A DNA stretch of 24,893 nt from a virus: IMG/VR virus record IMGVR_UViG_3300049734_000156, positions 1-24,893 of that record. One strand, written 5' to 3'. Positions 1 through 5,429 of the stretch are shown piece after piece (the first letter of the stretch is position 1; every line of letters begins with the position of its first letter). The notes beneath the pieces were generated by a model. That model did not search any database. It was given only the letters and a program-made list of their open reading frames with translations, and was not told where the DNA came from. The translations under genes and the position numbers were made by a program.

Positions 1-41
1 GGCCCGGGGGGGGGCGGGCGCCGCGCTGGGCGGGCAGTTGA

Positions 42-70
42 CTTCGGACGCAGACATTGTAAGTCCGAAA
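42..70. promoter_or_regulatory. Inverted repeat just upstream of the HNH gene
   Basis: Arms TTCGGAC (43-49) and GTCCGAA (63-69) are separated by 13 bases and end two bases before the ATG at 72. A TTGACT hexamer at 38-43 could be a -35 box, but no convincing -10 box follows. The repeat could be an operator or could fold over the start region; nothing in the sequence decides between these. Confidence 0.35.
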
Positions 71-71
71 C

Positions 72-434
72 ATGACTTGGACACCTGAGCGCCGCCGTGA
101 GTATGATCGAGACTGGTGGAAGTCTCGTAGCCCTGAGTATAGAGCACGCAAGGTACAGCGCGATAAGAGCCGCCGTGACGCAGTGATCCTAGCTATTCGA
201 GAGTACAAGTTGGCGCATCCCTGCGCCTGTGGGGAAAGTCACCCGGCGTGTCTCGACTTCCATCATGTTTCAGATGATAAGGAGGCCACGATTGGCAACG
301 TGGCATACAGGGGCTGGGCCCTTGCACGGGTGATGAAAGAGATCGCGAAGTGCATCGTGATCTGTGCCAACTGTCACCGCAAGTTGCATGCGGCAGAGGT
401 GGTCGGGGTGGGAGGCTTCGATCCTCCGGCCTGA
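72..434 (+). CDS. HNH endonuclease, probably a mobile (homing-type) gene
   Basis: This 120-residue protein has a basic N-terminal half followed by a compact zinc-bound HNH core. Visible residues are C51/C53, H57, C60, the LDFHH motif at 61-65 and the CANCHRKLH motif at 98-106 (C98, C101, H102, H106). This arrangement is typical of small phage HNH nucleases that cut double-stranded DNA. It is the only rightward gene left of the control region and converges on the leftward tRNA and gene array, which fits an insertion. Its last ten or so codons are antisense to the 3' half of tRNA-Pro, and the terminal peptide GGFDPPA is the usual translation product of an antisense tRNA. The ancestral reading frame probably ended elsewhere. 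Base composition looks less GC-rich than that of the structural genes. Confidence 0.8.
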   Translation: MTWTPERRREYDRDWWKSRSPEYRARKVQRDKSRRDAVILAIREYKLAHPCACGESHPACLDFHHVSDDKEATIGNVAYRGWALARVMKEIAKCIVICANCHRKLHAAEVVGVGGFDPPA

Positions 435-476
435 CGCTTCCGAAGCGCCTGCTCTACCTGACTGAGCTACACCCCG
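400..476 (-). tRNA. tRNA-Pro (anticodon CGG), 3' CCA encoded
   Basis: Read on the minus strand, 77 bases fold into a cloverleaf. The acceptor stem is CGGGGTG/CACCCCG, the D stem GCTC/GAGC with a 9-base loop, the anticodon stem GGCGC/GCGTC with loop TTCGGAA, the variable loop AGGCC and the T stem GGAGG/CCTCC. Discriminator A is followed by an encoded CCA. The C1-G72 pair, A73 and G35-G36 are bacterial proline identity elements. Two features are odd: position 37 is A where proline tRNAs normally have G (the m1G37 site), and the T loop begins with A instead of T54. It may decode CCG, a codon used often here. It lies just beyond a terminator and overlaps the convergent HNH gene. Confidence 0.85.
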
Positions 477-477
477 A

Positions 478-523
478 CAAAAGAAATCTCCCCGGGCGGG
501 AAGGCTGTTCTCACCCGGGGAGA
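478..523 (-). terminator. Rho-independent terminator of the leftward gene array
   Basis: A perfect 10-bp stem, TCTCCCCGGG (487-496) with CCCGGGGAGA (514-523), is followed on the minus strand by TTTCTTTTG. It sits downstream of the last array gene (stop at 568) and directly upstream of the tRNA. The tRNA therefore needs read-through or its own promoter. Confidence 0.75.
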
Positions 524-524
524 C

Positions 525-548
525 CGTGTGTCGAGGAGACGACACGCG
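525..548 (-). other. Second stem-loop downstream of the array
   Basis: Nine base pairs, one of them G-T, form between 525-533 (CGTGTGTCG) and 540-548 (CGACACGCG), with loop AGGAGA. There is no U-tract. Lying between the last stop codon and the terminator, it may protect the transcript's 3' end. Confidence 0.45.
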
Positions 549-567
549 ACTTAGTGCCTTGATACAG

Positions 568-933
568 TTATGAAGTCAAGGCGAACTCCTTGAAACGAGT
601 GCCGAGGCGGGCAAAGATCTGCTCGCACTGGGCGACCGTCGCACGGTTGAGGATGAAATCCTCGATACTGGTGGCGTCGAGCGACACCTGCGCAGCCATG
701 AGCGCTGGCCTTTTGTCCTCGGCCTGCAGCACGGGGACGTGCTCGTCGTTGCCCTCGTCGGCTAAGATCTGGTCGATCTTGACTTCGGTTACAGCCTTGA
801 TCTGCTCCTGCAGGTCGTTGAGGAAAGCGATCAGGCTGGGCTTCAACATCGGGACGTCCAGCGTCTCGAAGCTTTTGCCAGCTGCAGCCTGTGTGCCGAC
901 GATCTCACCGTCGGTACGGCGGTAGAGCCTCAT
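568..933 (-). CDS. Hypothetical protein, last gene of the leftward array
   Basis: A 121-residue soluble protein that I do not recognise. The first ~20 residues look like a beta hairpin (RLYRRTDGEIVGTQ) and the rest is predicted to be largely helical and acidic, with no cysteines until C103. There is no signal peptide or membrane segment. Its ATG overlaps the stop of the preceding gene by four bases (ATGA), so translation is probably coupled, and this junction lacks the linker hairpin found at most others. The two products may therefore work as a pair. Its stop is followed by two stem-loops, one of them a terminator, marking the end of the transcription unit. Confidence 0.7.
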   Translation of the reverse strand: MRLYRRTDGEIVGTQAAAGKSFETLDVPMLKPSLIAFLNDLQEQIKAVTEVKIDQILADEGNDEHVPVLQAEDKRPALMAAQVSLDATSIEDFILNRATVAQCEQIFARLGTRFKEFALTS

Positions 934-1124
934 GACTGCGCCTCTTTGATCGCCTTGACGATCTTCTTGCCGTTAGTCTGGATGCTCTTCTGCATCGTGT
1001 TGAGGGCGGCGACACCAGCGATACTGGTCGCGCCGCCGAGGGCCTCCGCCCGGTCAGACAGCTGCAGGACGGCGTCGACGAACGCGAGCGCCATGCCTTC
1101 AGCCTTCTTGAGATTTACTTCCAT
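930..1124 (-). CDS. Small hypothetical helical protein
   Basis: A 64-residue protein that I do not recognise, mainly alpha-helical, with an alanine/glycine-rich middle and a lysine-rich C-terminus. The start is the ATG seven bases after AGGAG in the start-associated sequence (AGGAGAATGACGATG). The nearer ATG abuts the ribosome binding site and is rejected. A full linker with hairpin lies upstream (1125-1194), and the gene overlaps the next one by four bases. Confidence 0.7.
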   Translation of the reverse strand: MEVNLKKAEGMALAFVDAVLQLSDRAEALGGATSIAGVAALNTMQKSIQTNGKKIVKAIKEAQS

Positions 1125-1194
1125 CGTCATTCTCCTCTTCCGCACTGATGCGGCTAGAACCGTGGTGCGTTTAAACACCACGGCTCAGGTCGGA
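1125..1194 (-). repeat. Array linker: hairpin plus start-associated sequence
   Basis: The main stem is CCGTGGTG (1160-1167) with CACCACGG (1176-1183), loop CGTTTAAA. The second stem is CCGCA/TGCGG (1140-1144/1149-1153), loop CTGA. The start-associated sequence AGGAGAATGACG then leads into the gene ending at 930. Confidence 0.8.
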
Positions 1195-1545
1195 TCAGTT
1201 GCCGTACAGCCTTTCCTCTTCGCGGTCGGCCAGTTCCATCGTGCGAGCGAGCACGGTGTCGAGATTGATGGTGTAGTCGTTGATGACGTCCGGGCCGTCG
1301 TTGCCGTAGATGAAGCGGACCCAGCCCTGCTGGATCCCGGTCTTCGGATCGACGGCGTAGAGCCAGTCCTCGTCGGTGGTGAACATGGCGTTCAGCACCT
1401 CGTTGTGATCGAGGCTGTTGACGACCGTGTCCTCCTCGCCGCCGTTGACCGTAATGCCGTAGCCAGCATCATGCAGGTCGTTGATGCACTGGGAGGCGAT
1501 CTTGCGTTCGCACTCGTGGCGCAGCTTGTAACCAATTTCTGCCAT
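1195..1545 (-). CDS. Conserved phage protein of unknown function
   Basis: This 116-residue acidic protein resembles, from memory, a family of unknown function found in many proteobacterial phages. The recognisable stretches are the GYGITVNGGEED region near residue 28, MFTTDEDWLYAV near 54 and FIYGNDGPDVINDYT near 78. It has two cysteines (C13, C20) and no membrane segment. The start is the ATG seven bases after AGGAG (AGGAGAAAGACAATG). Linkers lie on both sides, so it is a self-contained cassette. The family assignment was not checked by search. Confidence 0.75.
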   Translation of the reverse strand: MAEIGYKLRHECERKIASQCINDLHDAGYGITVNGGEEDTVVNSLDHNEVLNAMFTTDEDWLYAVDPKTGIQQGWVRFIYGNDGPDVINDYTINLDTVLARTMELADREEERLYGN

Positions 1546-1603
1546 TGTCTTTCTCCTCTTCCGCACTGATGCGGTCCTCGGGGCGGTAGCGTTTAAACTA
1601 CCG
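1546..1603 (-). repeat. Array linker whose hairpin overlaps the upstream stop codon
   Basis: The main stem is CGGTAG (1584-1589) with CTACCG (1598-1603), loop CGTTTAAA. On the minus strand the loop contains the TAA stop (1593-1595) of the preceding gene, so one arm of the hairpin is coding. The second stem is CCGCA/TGCGG (1561-1565/1570-1574), loop CTGA. Confidence 0.8.
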
Positions 1604-1874
1604 ACTGGGTGGCATCGTTGATCGAGCTGTCGGCCTCGTCAAGGGCGCTGAGCGCCTCATCGACCCAGCTGGCCGTGCGCTCGATAGCGTCGATAGCTTC
1701 CTGCGCCCGGTCGCCCTTCTCGCCCTGCTGGAAGCTCTCGGGCATGTTGTCGAGGTAGTCCTGCTCCTCGCTCTGCAGGTCTTCGAGCTGGTTGCGGATG
1801 TCGTCCAGCTGGCCGCGAGCCTTGGAGATGTCCTCCTGCAACGAGAGCAAGGCCTTGCGACGTTCGTTGTTCAT
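1593..1874 (-). CDS. Small coiled-coil hypothetical protein
   Basis: A 93-residue, highly acidic and almost wholly helical protein. Residues ~8-45 show a heptad-like pattern (LLSLQEDISKARGQLDDI) and residues ~60-85 form a second helical stretch, so it probably dimerises as a coiled coil. No catalytic motif is visible. The start chosen is the second ATG in AGGAGAATGAACATG, seven bases after AGGAG. The TAA stop lies inside the loop of the next linker hairpin. Confidence 0.7.
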   Translation of the reverse strand: MNNERRKALLSLQEDISKARGQLDDIRNQLEDLQSEEQDYLDNMPESFQQGEKGDRAQEAIDAIERTASWVDEALSALDEADSSINDATQSVV

Positions 1875-1962
1875 GTTCATTCTCCTCTTCGGTTTTCCGC
1901 TGATGCGGCTGGAGCCGTGCGCCGTCAGCGAGACGGAGAGCGCACGGCTCGGGTCGTATCAG
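1875..1962 (-). repeat. Array linker with nested hairpin
   Basis: The outer stem is GAGCCGTGCGC (1912-1922) with GCGCACGGCTC (1940-1950). A CGTC/GACG inner stem lies within it (1923-1926/1932-1935). The short stem CCGC/GCGG (1897-1900/1905-1908) precedes the start-associated sequence. This is the longest main stem of the set. Confidence 0.8.
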
Positions 1963-2220
1963 CTACTTCATAGACTTCTCCTGTGCCATCCTGTCGAGCT
2001 GGAGCTGCAGGTGGCCGAAGAAGTCAGTCTTCAGCAGCTCCTTGATGTGGGTCTCTTCGACCTCGACCTGCGCGGCGACAGCCGGAAAGCCGTAGGCCTT
2101 CAGTTTGCCTGCCTCGCGTTCGTAGTTGGCGAGCACCCGGCGCGCGGCCTCCTCGACCTCGGCTGCAGTGTAGCCGGTGAAGTGAGGACGCAGGCCGGGA
2201 TCGATGGTGGTCGTGGTCAT
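1963..2220 (-). CDS. Hypothetical protein
   Basis: An 85-residue, charged, mostly helical protein that I do not recognise. A short threonine-rich N-terminus leads into a helix around AAEVEEAARRVLANYERE. Its ATG overlaps the upstream stop by four bases (ATGA) with no linker, implying coupled translation with the basic protein encoded at 2217-2402. It ends with TAG. Confidence 0.7.
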   Translation of the reverse strand: MTTTTIDPGLRPHFTGYTAAEVEEAARRVLANYEREAGKLKAYGFPAVAAQVEVEETHIKELLKTDFFGHLQLQLDRMAQEKSMK

Positions 2221-2402
2221 CGCGCGGCCCTCGCCTGCACGAGCATCTGGCGATCCATCTCGACCAGCTTCTGGTCGCTGCGGTCACCGCGCCAGTGCTT
2301 GTGGGCTCCTGCCTTGAAGGCCTTGCTGCCAAACTCGTACCGGTGCGGCACGAGTCCCAGCTCGACCTTGCGGGCGTAACCCTTCTTTTCACGTTGTGCC
2401 AT
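2217..2402 (-). CDS. Small basic hypothetical protein
   Basis: A 61-residue protein rich in lysine, arginine and histidine, with predicted high positive charge, so it may bind nucleic acid. No named fold is visible. The start is the ATG seven bases after AGGAG (AGGAGAATGACAATG); the upstream ATG in the same frame is too close to the ribosome binding site. It is translationally coupled to the next gene by an ATGA overlap. Confidence 0.65.
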   Translation of the reverse strand: MAQREKKGYARKVELGLVPHRYEFGSKAFKAGAHKHWRGDRSDQKLVEMDRQMLVQARAAR

Positions 2403-2470
2403 TGTCATTCTCCTCTTGTCCGCTGATGCGGCTAGAGCCGTGGACAGTCAAGTCCACGGCTCAGGTCGGA
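2403..2470 (-). repeat. Array linker: hairpin plus start-associated sequence
   Basis: The main stem is GAGCCGTGGAC (2435-2445) with GTCCACGGCTC (2452-2462), loop AGTCAA. The second stem is CCGC/GCGG (2420-2423/2428-2431). The arms differ from the neighbouring linkers but stay complementary. Confidence 0.8.
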
Positions 2471-2614
2471 TCAGCTCTTGGTGGCTTCGATCACGCGACG
2501 AGCTGCTTCCTCGCGCTCAGCTTTGGAGAGGGGCCAGCCCCAGCCTTCAGCATCTGTGACATGAAGCCCTCGCAGAGCGTCGGCACCCTTCGCCAGTTTT
2601 TCAGCGTAGGTCAT
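2471..2614 (-). CDS. Very small hypothetical protein
   Basis: A 47-residue protein that starts at the ATG sharing one base with the upstream TGA stop (TGATG). GGGAGG just upstream, inside the previous gene, can serve as ribosome binding site. It begins MTYAEKLAKGADALRG and ends with the helix KAEREEAARRVIEA. I do not recognise it. The tight coupling, the shared linker pattern and a stop at the standard linker position support it as real. Confidence 0.6.
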   Translation of the reverse strand: MTYAEKLAKGADALRGLHVTDAEGWGWPLSKAEREEAARRVIEATKS

Positions 2615-2841
2615 CACCAGCCTCCCCGCTCGGCTGCGTCTGCACAACTGTCGCACTGGTAGCCGCGCTGGACGTCGATGGGCGTCAGCATGTTCGGCCT
2701 CTCGCACGTCGGGCACGGCTGGTTGCGCGGGTTGTCCCGGGTCGCGGCGCGCAGGGCGCTGTGACCAGTGGGATCAGCGAAGCCGACGCCGTCGATCTGG
2801 TCGTCGCCGTCGTCATCGTAATCATAGTCATAGTCGTACAT
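2614..2841 (-). CDS. Small zinc-ribbon protein with acidic Asp/Tyr N-terminus
   Basis: A 75-residue protein with two distinct halves. The first ~16 residues are an Asp/Tyr repeat (MYDYDYDYDDDGDD). Residues 43-66 carry two CxxC pairs, C43/C46 and C63/C66, typical of a structural zinc ribbon. The acidic tail could mimic nucleic acid or bind a basic partner; that is inference. The ATG lies six bases after AGGAG in the start-associated sequence; an in-frame upstream TTG is rejected. It is coupled to the gene ending at 2471 and stands next to two more zinc proteins. Confidence 0.7.
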   Translation of the reverse strand: MYDYDYDYDDDGDDQIDGVGFADPTGHSALRAATRDNPRNQPCPTCERPNMLTPIDVQRGYQCDSCADAAERGGW

Positions 2842-2902
2842 GTCATTCTCCTCTGGCAAAACATCCTCGCCCCGGGCACAAGGCCCGGGGTCCGGTGTTC
2901 AG
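2842..2902 (-). repeat. Array linker, CGAGGATGT subtype
   Basis: The main stem is CCCCGGGC (2870-2877) with GCCCGGGG (2883-2890), loop ACAAG. On the minus strand it is followed by CGAGGATGTTTTGCC and the start-associated sequence. The segment 2839-2869 is identical to 5310-5340. Confidence 0.8.
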
Positions 2903-3046
2903 TCAGCTCCAGCGCCACAAATCAGCAGGCTCGACGCCCTCGCCATGGCAGTAAGAGCAGCGGATGTAAGAGCCATCCGCATTGGTCTTCTTGCGACCGC
3001 TACCCCTACACTTGGGGCAGCGGTCAGGCTTGCTCTGGGTGCCCAT
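2903..3046 (-). CDS. Very small DnaJ-type zinc-finger protein
   Basis: A 47-residue protein beginning MGTQSKPDRCPKCRGSG. It carries two CxxCxGxG motifs, C10-PK-C13-RGSG and C30-SY-C33-HGEG, which is half of a DnaJ cysteine-rich domain and should bind one zinc ion. Such minimal zinc fingers occur in several phages, with unknown roles in protein or nucleic-acid binding. A strong ribosome binding site (AAGGAGG) lies six bases ahead of the ATG. The gene starts 15 bases after the SprT-like gene's stop, so the two probably share a transcript. A longer overlapping frame here is a shadow. Confidence 0.8.
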   Translation of the reverse strand: MGTQSKPDRCPKCRGSGRKKTNADGSYIRCSYCHGEGVEPADLWRWS

Positions 3047-3061
3047 GAGCGCCTCCTTCCC

Positions 3062-3664
3062 TTAGTCAGCGACCAGCATGCCGTCGCAGCCCACAACCGG
3101 GCACAGCATGTCGTCGTGGATGTGCACCTTGGTCGTCCGACAGGTCCAGTCGCACTCAGTGCAGACCAGCTTGAGCATGCGGGTGCCCTGCTTCTTCTTG
3201 CCGCCGAGCAGCTGGTCGTCGCCGAGCTTCGCAGCCGGGAACTTGCCCAGCTGCTTGATGATCGGGTCAGCCCATGCGTGCCACGCCGGGCCAGCGACGG
3301 TCGCCGTCATCTTGCCCGTCAGCCCGAGGCTGGTGGCCAGCCACTTGAAGAGCTTGCCGTGACCCTCGCCCTCGGGCAGCGCCGCATGGCACAGCTCGTG
3401 GGTCAGGACGTCGGCGATGCGGCTGGTGTCGCTCTGCAGCGACGGGCGGATGAATATCTCGGAGACCTTGTCACCGCTGGCCGAGGCCTGCCAGCACTCG
3501 CCGATGACGCTGGAGCGCCTGCCCTTCGAAGGAAAGCCGACGGAGCAGCGCACCTTCTTGGGCAGGGGATGCCCGGCCTTCTTGAACTCGGCCCGGGCCA
3601 GCTCGGTGAAGCGGTTGAGCCACTCCTCGCGGGTCTTGGGCTTGGTGGGTTTCAGATTAGCCAT
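3062..3664 (-). CDS. SprT-like zinc metallopeptidase
   Basis: A 200-residue protein with the gluzincin active-site motif HELCH at 89-93 (zinc ligands H89 and H93, catalytic E90) and a probable third ligand H102 in GEGHG. This is the SprT pattern. The C-terminal ~35 residues form a zinc-ribbon-like tail with C168, C171, C188 and C193. SprT/Spartan proteins act on DNA-bound or DNA-crosslinked proteins, and phage versions are widespread but little studied. It could remove host proteins from phage DNA, which is inference. The start is the second ATG of AGGAGAATGACAATG. It is the best-recognised enzyme of the leftward array. Confidence 0.85.
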   Translation of the reverse strand: MANLKPTKPKTREEWLNRFTELARAEFKKAGHPLPKKVRCSVGFPSKGRRSSVIGECWQASASGDKVSEIFIRPSLQSDTSRIADVLTHELCHAALPEGEGHGKLFKWLATSLGLTGKMTATVAGPAWHAWADPIIKQLGKFPAAKLGDDQLLGGKKKQGTRMLKLVCTECDWTCRTTKVHIHDDMLCPVVGCDGMLVAD

Positions 3665-3745
3665 TGTCATTCTCCTCGTTGCGATATCCTCTTCGTGATA
3701 TCATCGTCGGGGCGGAGGCGTTTAAACCTCCGCCCTCCCGGGATG
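3665..3745 (-). repeat. Array linker with substituted second hairpin
   Basis: The main stem is GGGCGGAGG (3710-3718) with CCTCCGCCC (3727-3735), loop CGTTTAAA. The second stem is GATATC/GATATC (3683-3688/3697-3702) in place of the usual CCGCA/TGCGG. Sequence has changed while pairing is kept. Confidence 0.8.
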
Positions 3746-4111
3746 TCACTTGCGAAGCAGGTGCTCGGCCAGCTTGCGCTGGTCCTCGTTACCGGCCTGC
3801 AGCGCGAAGACGATCAGTCCGACATCCATGTAGGGCAGGACGAAGTCCGGGTCGCGCAGGCGCTGCTTGACCAGCTGCATGTCGGCCAGCGTCAGGACGC
3901 TGCCTTCAGTCGGCGACGGGTCGTGCTTGCCGCCCTGATTGTGAGGCGGCGTGCGTTCGTCCTCCGGCAGGTCCAGCTCGGCTTCGAGCTGGCGCACCAC
4001 GCGCAAGTGGTGCTCCCGACTGGCCTTGGACAGGCTCAGGTCGCCGTAGGCCCTGCGCGCGAAGGCGAGCTTCTGGTGCAGCTCGGCGGCGATGGTGGAT
4101 GGGTTAGGCAT
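3746..4111 (-). CDS. Hypothetical helical protein
   Basis: A 121-residue charged protein that I do not recognise. Residues ~5-50 look like a helical hairpin (AAELHQKLAFARRAYG, then HHLRVVRQLEAELDL). A flexible proline/glycine segment around 52-70 follows, then a second helical region with the hydrophobic stretch VLPYMDVGLIVFALQ. No cysteine or catalytic motif is visible. The start is the second ATG of AGGAGAATGAACATG. Linkers lie on both sides. Confidence 0.7.
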   Translation of the reverse strand: MPNPSTIAAELHQKLAFARRAYGDLSLSKASREHHLRVVRQLEAELDLPEDERTPPHNQGGKHDPSPTEGSVLTLADMQLVKQRLRDPDFVLPYMDVGLIVFALQAGNEDQRKLAEHLLRK

Positions 4112-4183
4112 GTTCATTCTCCTCGTTGTTGTCCGCTGGTGCGGTCCTCGGGGCGGGTTGTTTAAACCCGCCCTCCGGTCGGA
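4112..4183 (-). repeat. Array linker: hairpin plus start-associated sequence
   Basis: The main stem is GGGCGGGTT (4151-4159) with AACCCGCCC (4165-4173), and the loop lies within GTTTAAAC. The second stem is CCGC/GCGG (4133-4136/4141-4144), loop TGGT. Confidence 0.8.
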
Positions 4184-4708
4184 TCAGCCTACCAATTCGA
4201 CGGTGGCGTTGCTCACCTTGCCGTCGTGATAGTCGATCTTGTACTCGACGCCGTCGACCAGCAGGTGGCCTGTGCGATAAGGGCGAACCCCATTGATGCG
4301 CTCAGGCACCGTCTTGCCCTGCTTGGCGAAGAGCTGGCCGATCATGGCGGCTTCGCGACGGTCGAAGGACAGGCGGCTGATATCTTCCAGCCCTTCGAAG
4401 CCCTTGATGAAAGCCGCAACCAGCGCCTTGCTCTCTTCGTCGGAGCGCATCTGGTCAATCTTGGCCTGCAGCTCCTGAGCCTTGCGGCGCAGGCCTGCAG
4501 CTGCCGCCAGATAGCGGTCGGAGCGGTTGTGCCCGATGCTGGCTGAAGCCCCGTACTCGTAGGCCTCGGCAGCAAGGTAGAGCACCTGCACAGTGGTGTC
4601 GCTCTCGTACCACATGTTATCGGCTGCTCGTGCAAGCTCAGCCCCGAGGTCTTCCCCCGCGTGAGGGGCTATCTCGGCAATGCGCTTGAGTTGAAACCTC
4701 TGTGTCAT
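4184..4708 (-). CDS. Hypothetical protein, largest of unknown function in the array
   Basis: A 174-residue protein that I do not recognise. Residues 1-60 are helical. A long charged helix follows around RRKAQELQAKIDQMRSDEE and may form a coiled coil. The last ~45 residues look like a small beta-rich domain (GHLLVDGVEYKIDYHDGK). No zinc ligands or membrane segments are visible. The ATG lies six bases after AGGAG in the start-associated sequence; longer upstream frames run through the linker and are rejected. Confidence 0.7.
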   Translation of the reverse strand: MTQRFQLKRIAEIAPHAGEDLGAELARAADNMWYESDTTVQVLYLAAEAYEYGASASIGHNRSDRYLAAAAGLRRKAQELQAKIDQMRSDEESKALVAAFIKGFEGLEDISRLSFDRREAAMIGQLFAKQGKTVPERINGVRPYRTGHLLVDGVEYKIDYHDGKVSNATVELVG

Positions 4709-4775
4709 GTCATTCTCCTCGTTTTCCGCACTGATGCGGTCATCGGGGCGGGCCGAAGCCCGCCCTCCTGTCGTA
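4709..4775 (-). repeat. Array linker: hairpin plus start-associated sequence
   Basis: The main stem is GGGCGGGC (4746-4753) with GCCCGCCC (4758-4765), loop CGAA. The second stem is CCGCA/TGCGG (4726-4730/4735-4739), loop CTGA. Confidence 0.8.
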
Positions 4776-4973
4776 TCAGTCCCTGCCCTTGTAGACCCGC
4801 TCCTCGACCACGCGAACGTGGCGGAAGCCTCCGGGTCCAAGAGCCTGCTGGGCCAGTGCCCAAGCGTCCTTGCGCTCGGCACAGCGCCCGCCGTACTGCT
4901 TCCAGCGGGTGAACTCCGAGACGCGGGCGTCGTCGGTGGCCTGCACCCGGTAGCGGTGAACCAGTTTCTTCAT
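4776..4973 (-). CDS. Small basic hypothetical protein
   Basis: A 65-residue, strongly basic protein with an apparent beta-alpha-beta pattern: a strand around KLVHRYRV, a helix around RKDAWALAQQAL and a strand around FRHVRVVEERV. It may bind nucleic acid or a partner protein, but I do not recognise the family. Its ribosome binding site (AGGAG, seven bases upstream) lies inside the last codons of the preceding gene, which stops three bases before this ATG. No linker separates the two, which suggests a coupled pair. Confidence 0.7.
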   Translation of the reverse strand: MKKLVHRYRVQATDDARVSEFTRWKQYGGRCAERKDAWALAQQALGPGGFRHVRVVEERVYKGRD

Positions 4974-4976
4974 GGC

Positions 4977-5312
4977 TCAGCTCCTGTAGTCTGTAGCGAT
5001 CCAGTCGAAGGCGACTGCGTTGAACACCACGCTGGCCTCGTCATCCGTCAGGTCGTGGTTGGCCTTCAGGTACTCCAGCGCATTGCGCAGGTTGCCCTTC
5101 AGGTCGTCGTACGATCCGACGAACGCAGAGTGCCGGGTGACACCGTCGCGGTCTACGAAGTTGGCCTGCACGAAGCCGTCCGACGTGATGACTGCCTTGC
5201 TGGTGAAGCGAGGCAGGTCTTCGCGCAGGACGCCAAGCGCGCATGCGATGATCGCCCCGATCTGGGTGCCGCGAAGGGCAAGCGCGATCATTTCCTTCTG
5301 GTTGTCTGTCAT
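4977..5312 (-). CDS. Hypothetical protein
   Basis: A 111-residue acidic protein that I do not recognise. The N-terminal ~30 residues include a moderately hydrophobic stretch (IALALRGTQIGAIIACALG) too polar for a confident membrane helix. A beta-rich middle and a helical end (DLKGNLRNALEYLKAN) follow. The ATG is the one six bases after AGGAG; a TTG six codons upstream in frame lies in the linker and is rejected. It is coupled to the basic gene that follows. Confidence 0.7.
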   Translation of the reverse strand: MTDNQKEMIALALRGTQIGAIIACALGVLREDLPRFTSKAVITSDGFVQANFVDRDGVTRHSAFVGSYDDLKGNLRNALEYLKANHDLTDDEASVVFNAVAFDWIATDYRS

Positions 5313-5387
5313 GTCATTCTCCTCTGGCAAAACATCCTCGGCCTGCAGCCTGCCGACGTAGGCAGGGCTGCAGGCTCCGGGGTGTTG
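5313..5387 (-). repeat. Array linker, CGAGGATGT subtype, long hairpin
   Basis: Outer arms GCCTGCAGCC (5341-5350) and GGCTGCAGGC (5366-5375) extend through TGCC/GGCA (5351-5354/5361-5364), with one bulged G. The segment 5310-5340 is an exact copy of 2839-2869, which lies 2.5 kb away. Confidence 0.8.
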
Positions 5388-5390
5388 TCA

Positions 5391-5429
5391 GCGCGTGACG
5401 GTGAACAGCTTGCCGACGTAGCCAGCAGG
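5391..5429 (-). pseudogene. Possible former C-terminal codons after an in-frame amber
   Basis: After the TAG at 5430-5432 the frame stays open for 13 codons (PAGYVGKLFTVTR). It then ends at TGA 5388-5390, the position where stop codons normally sit relative to the linker hairpin. This looks like a truncated tail of the gene at 5430-5624, or a readthrough extension. Confidence 0.4.

Noticed and set aside
2840-4165. Long rightward open frame of 441 codons
   Set aside because: It runs antisense through linkers, the SprT-like gene and the DnaJ-type finger, has no domain and reflects high GC. The leftward genes have ribosome binding sites and motifs.
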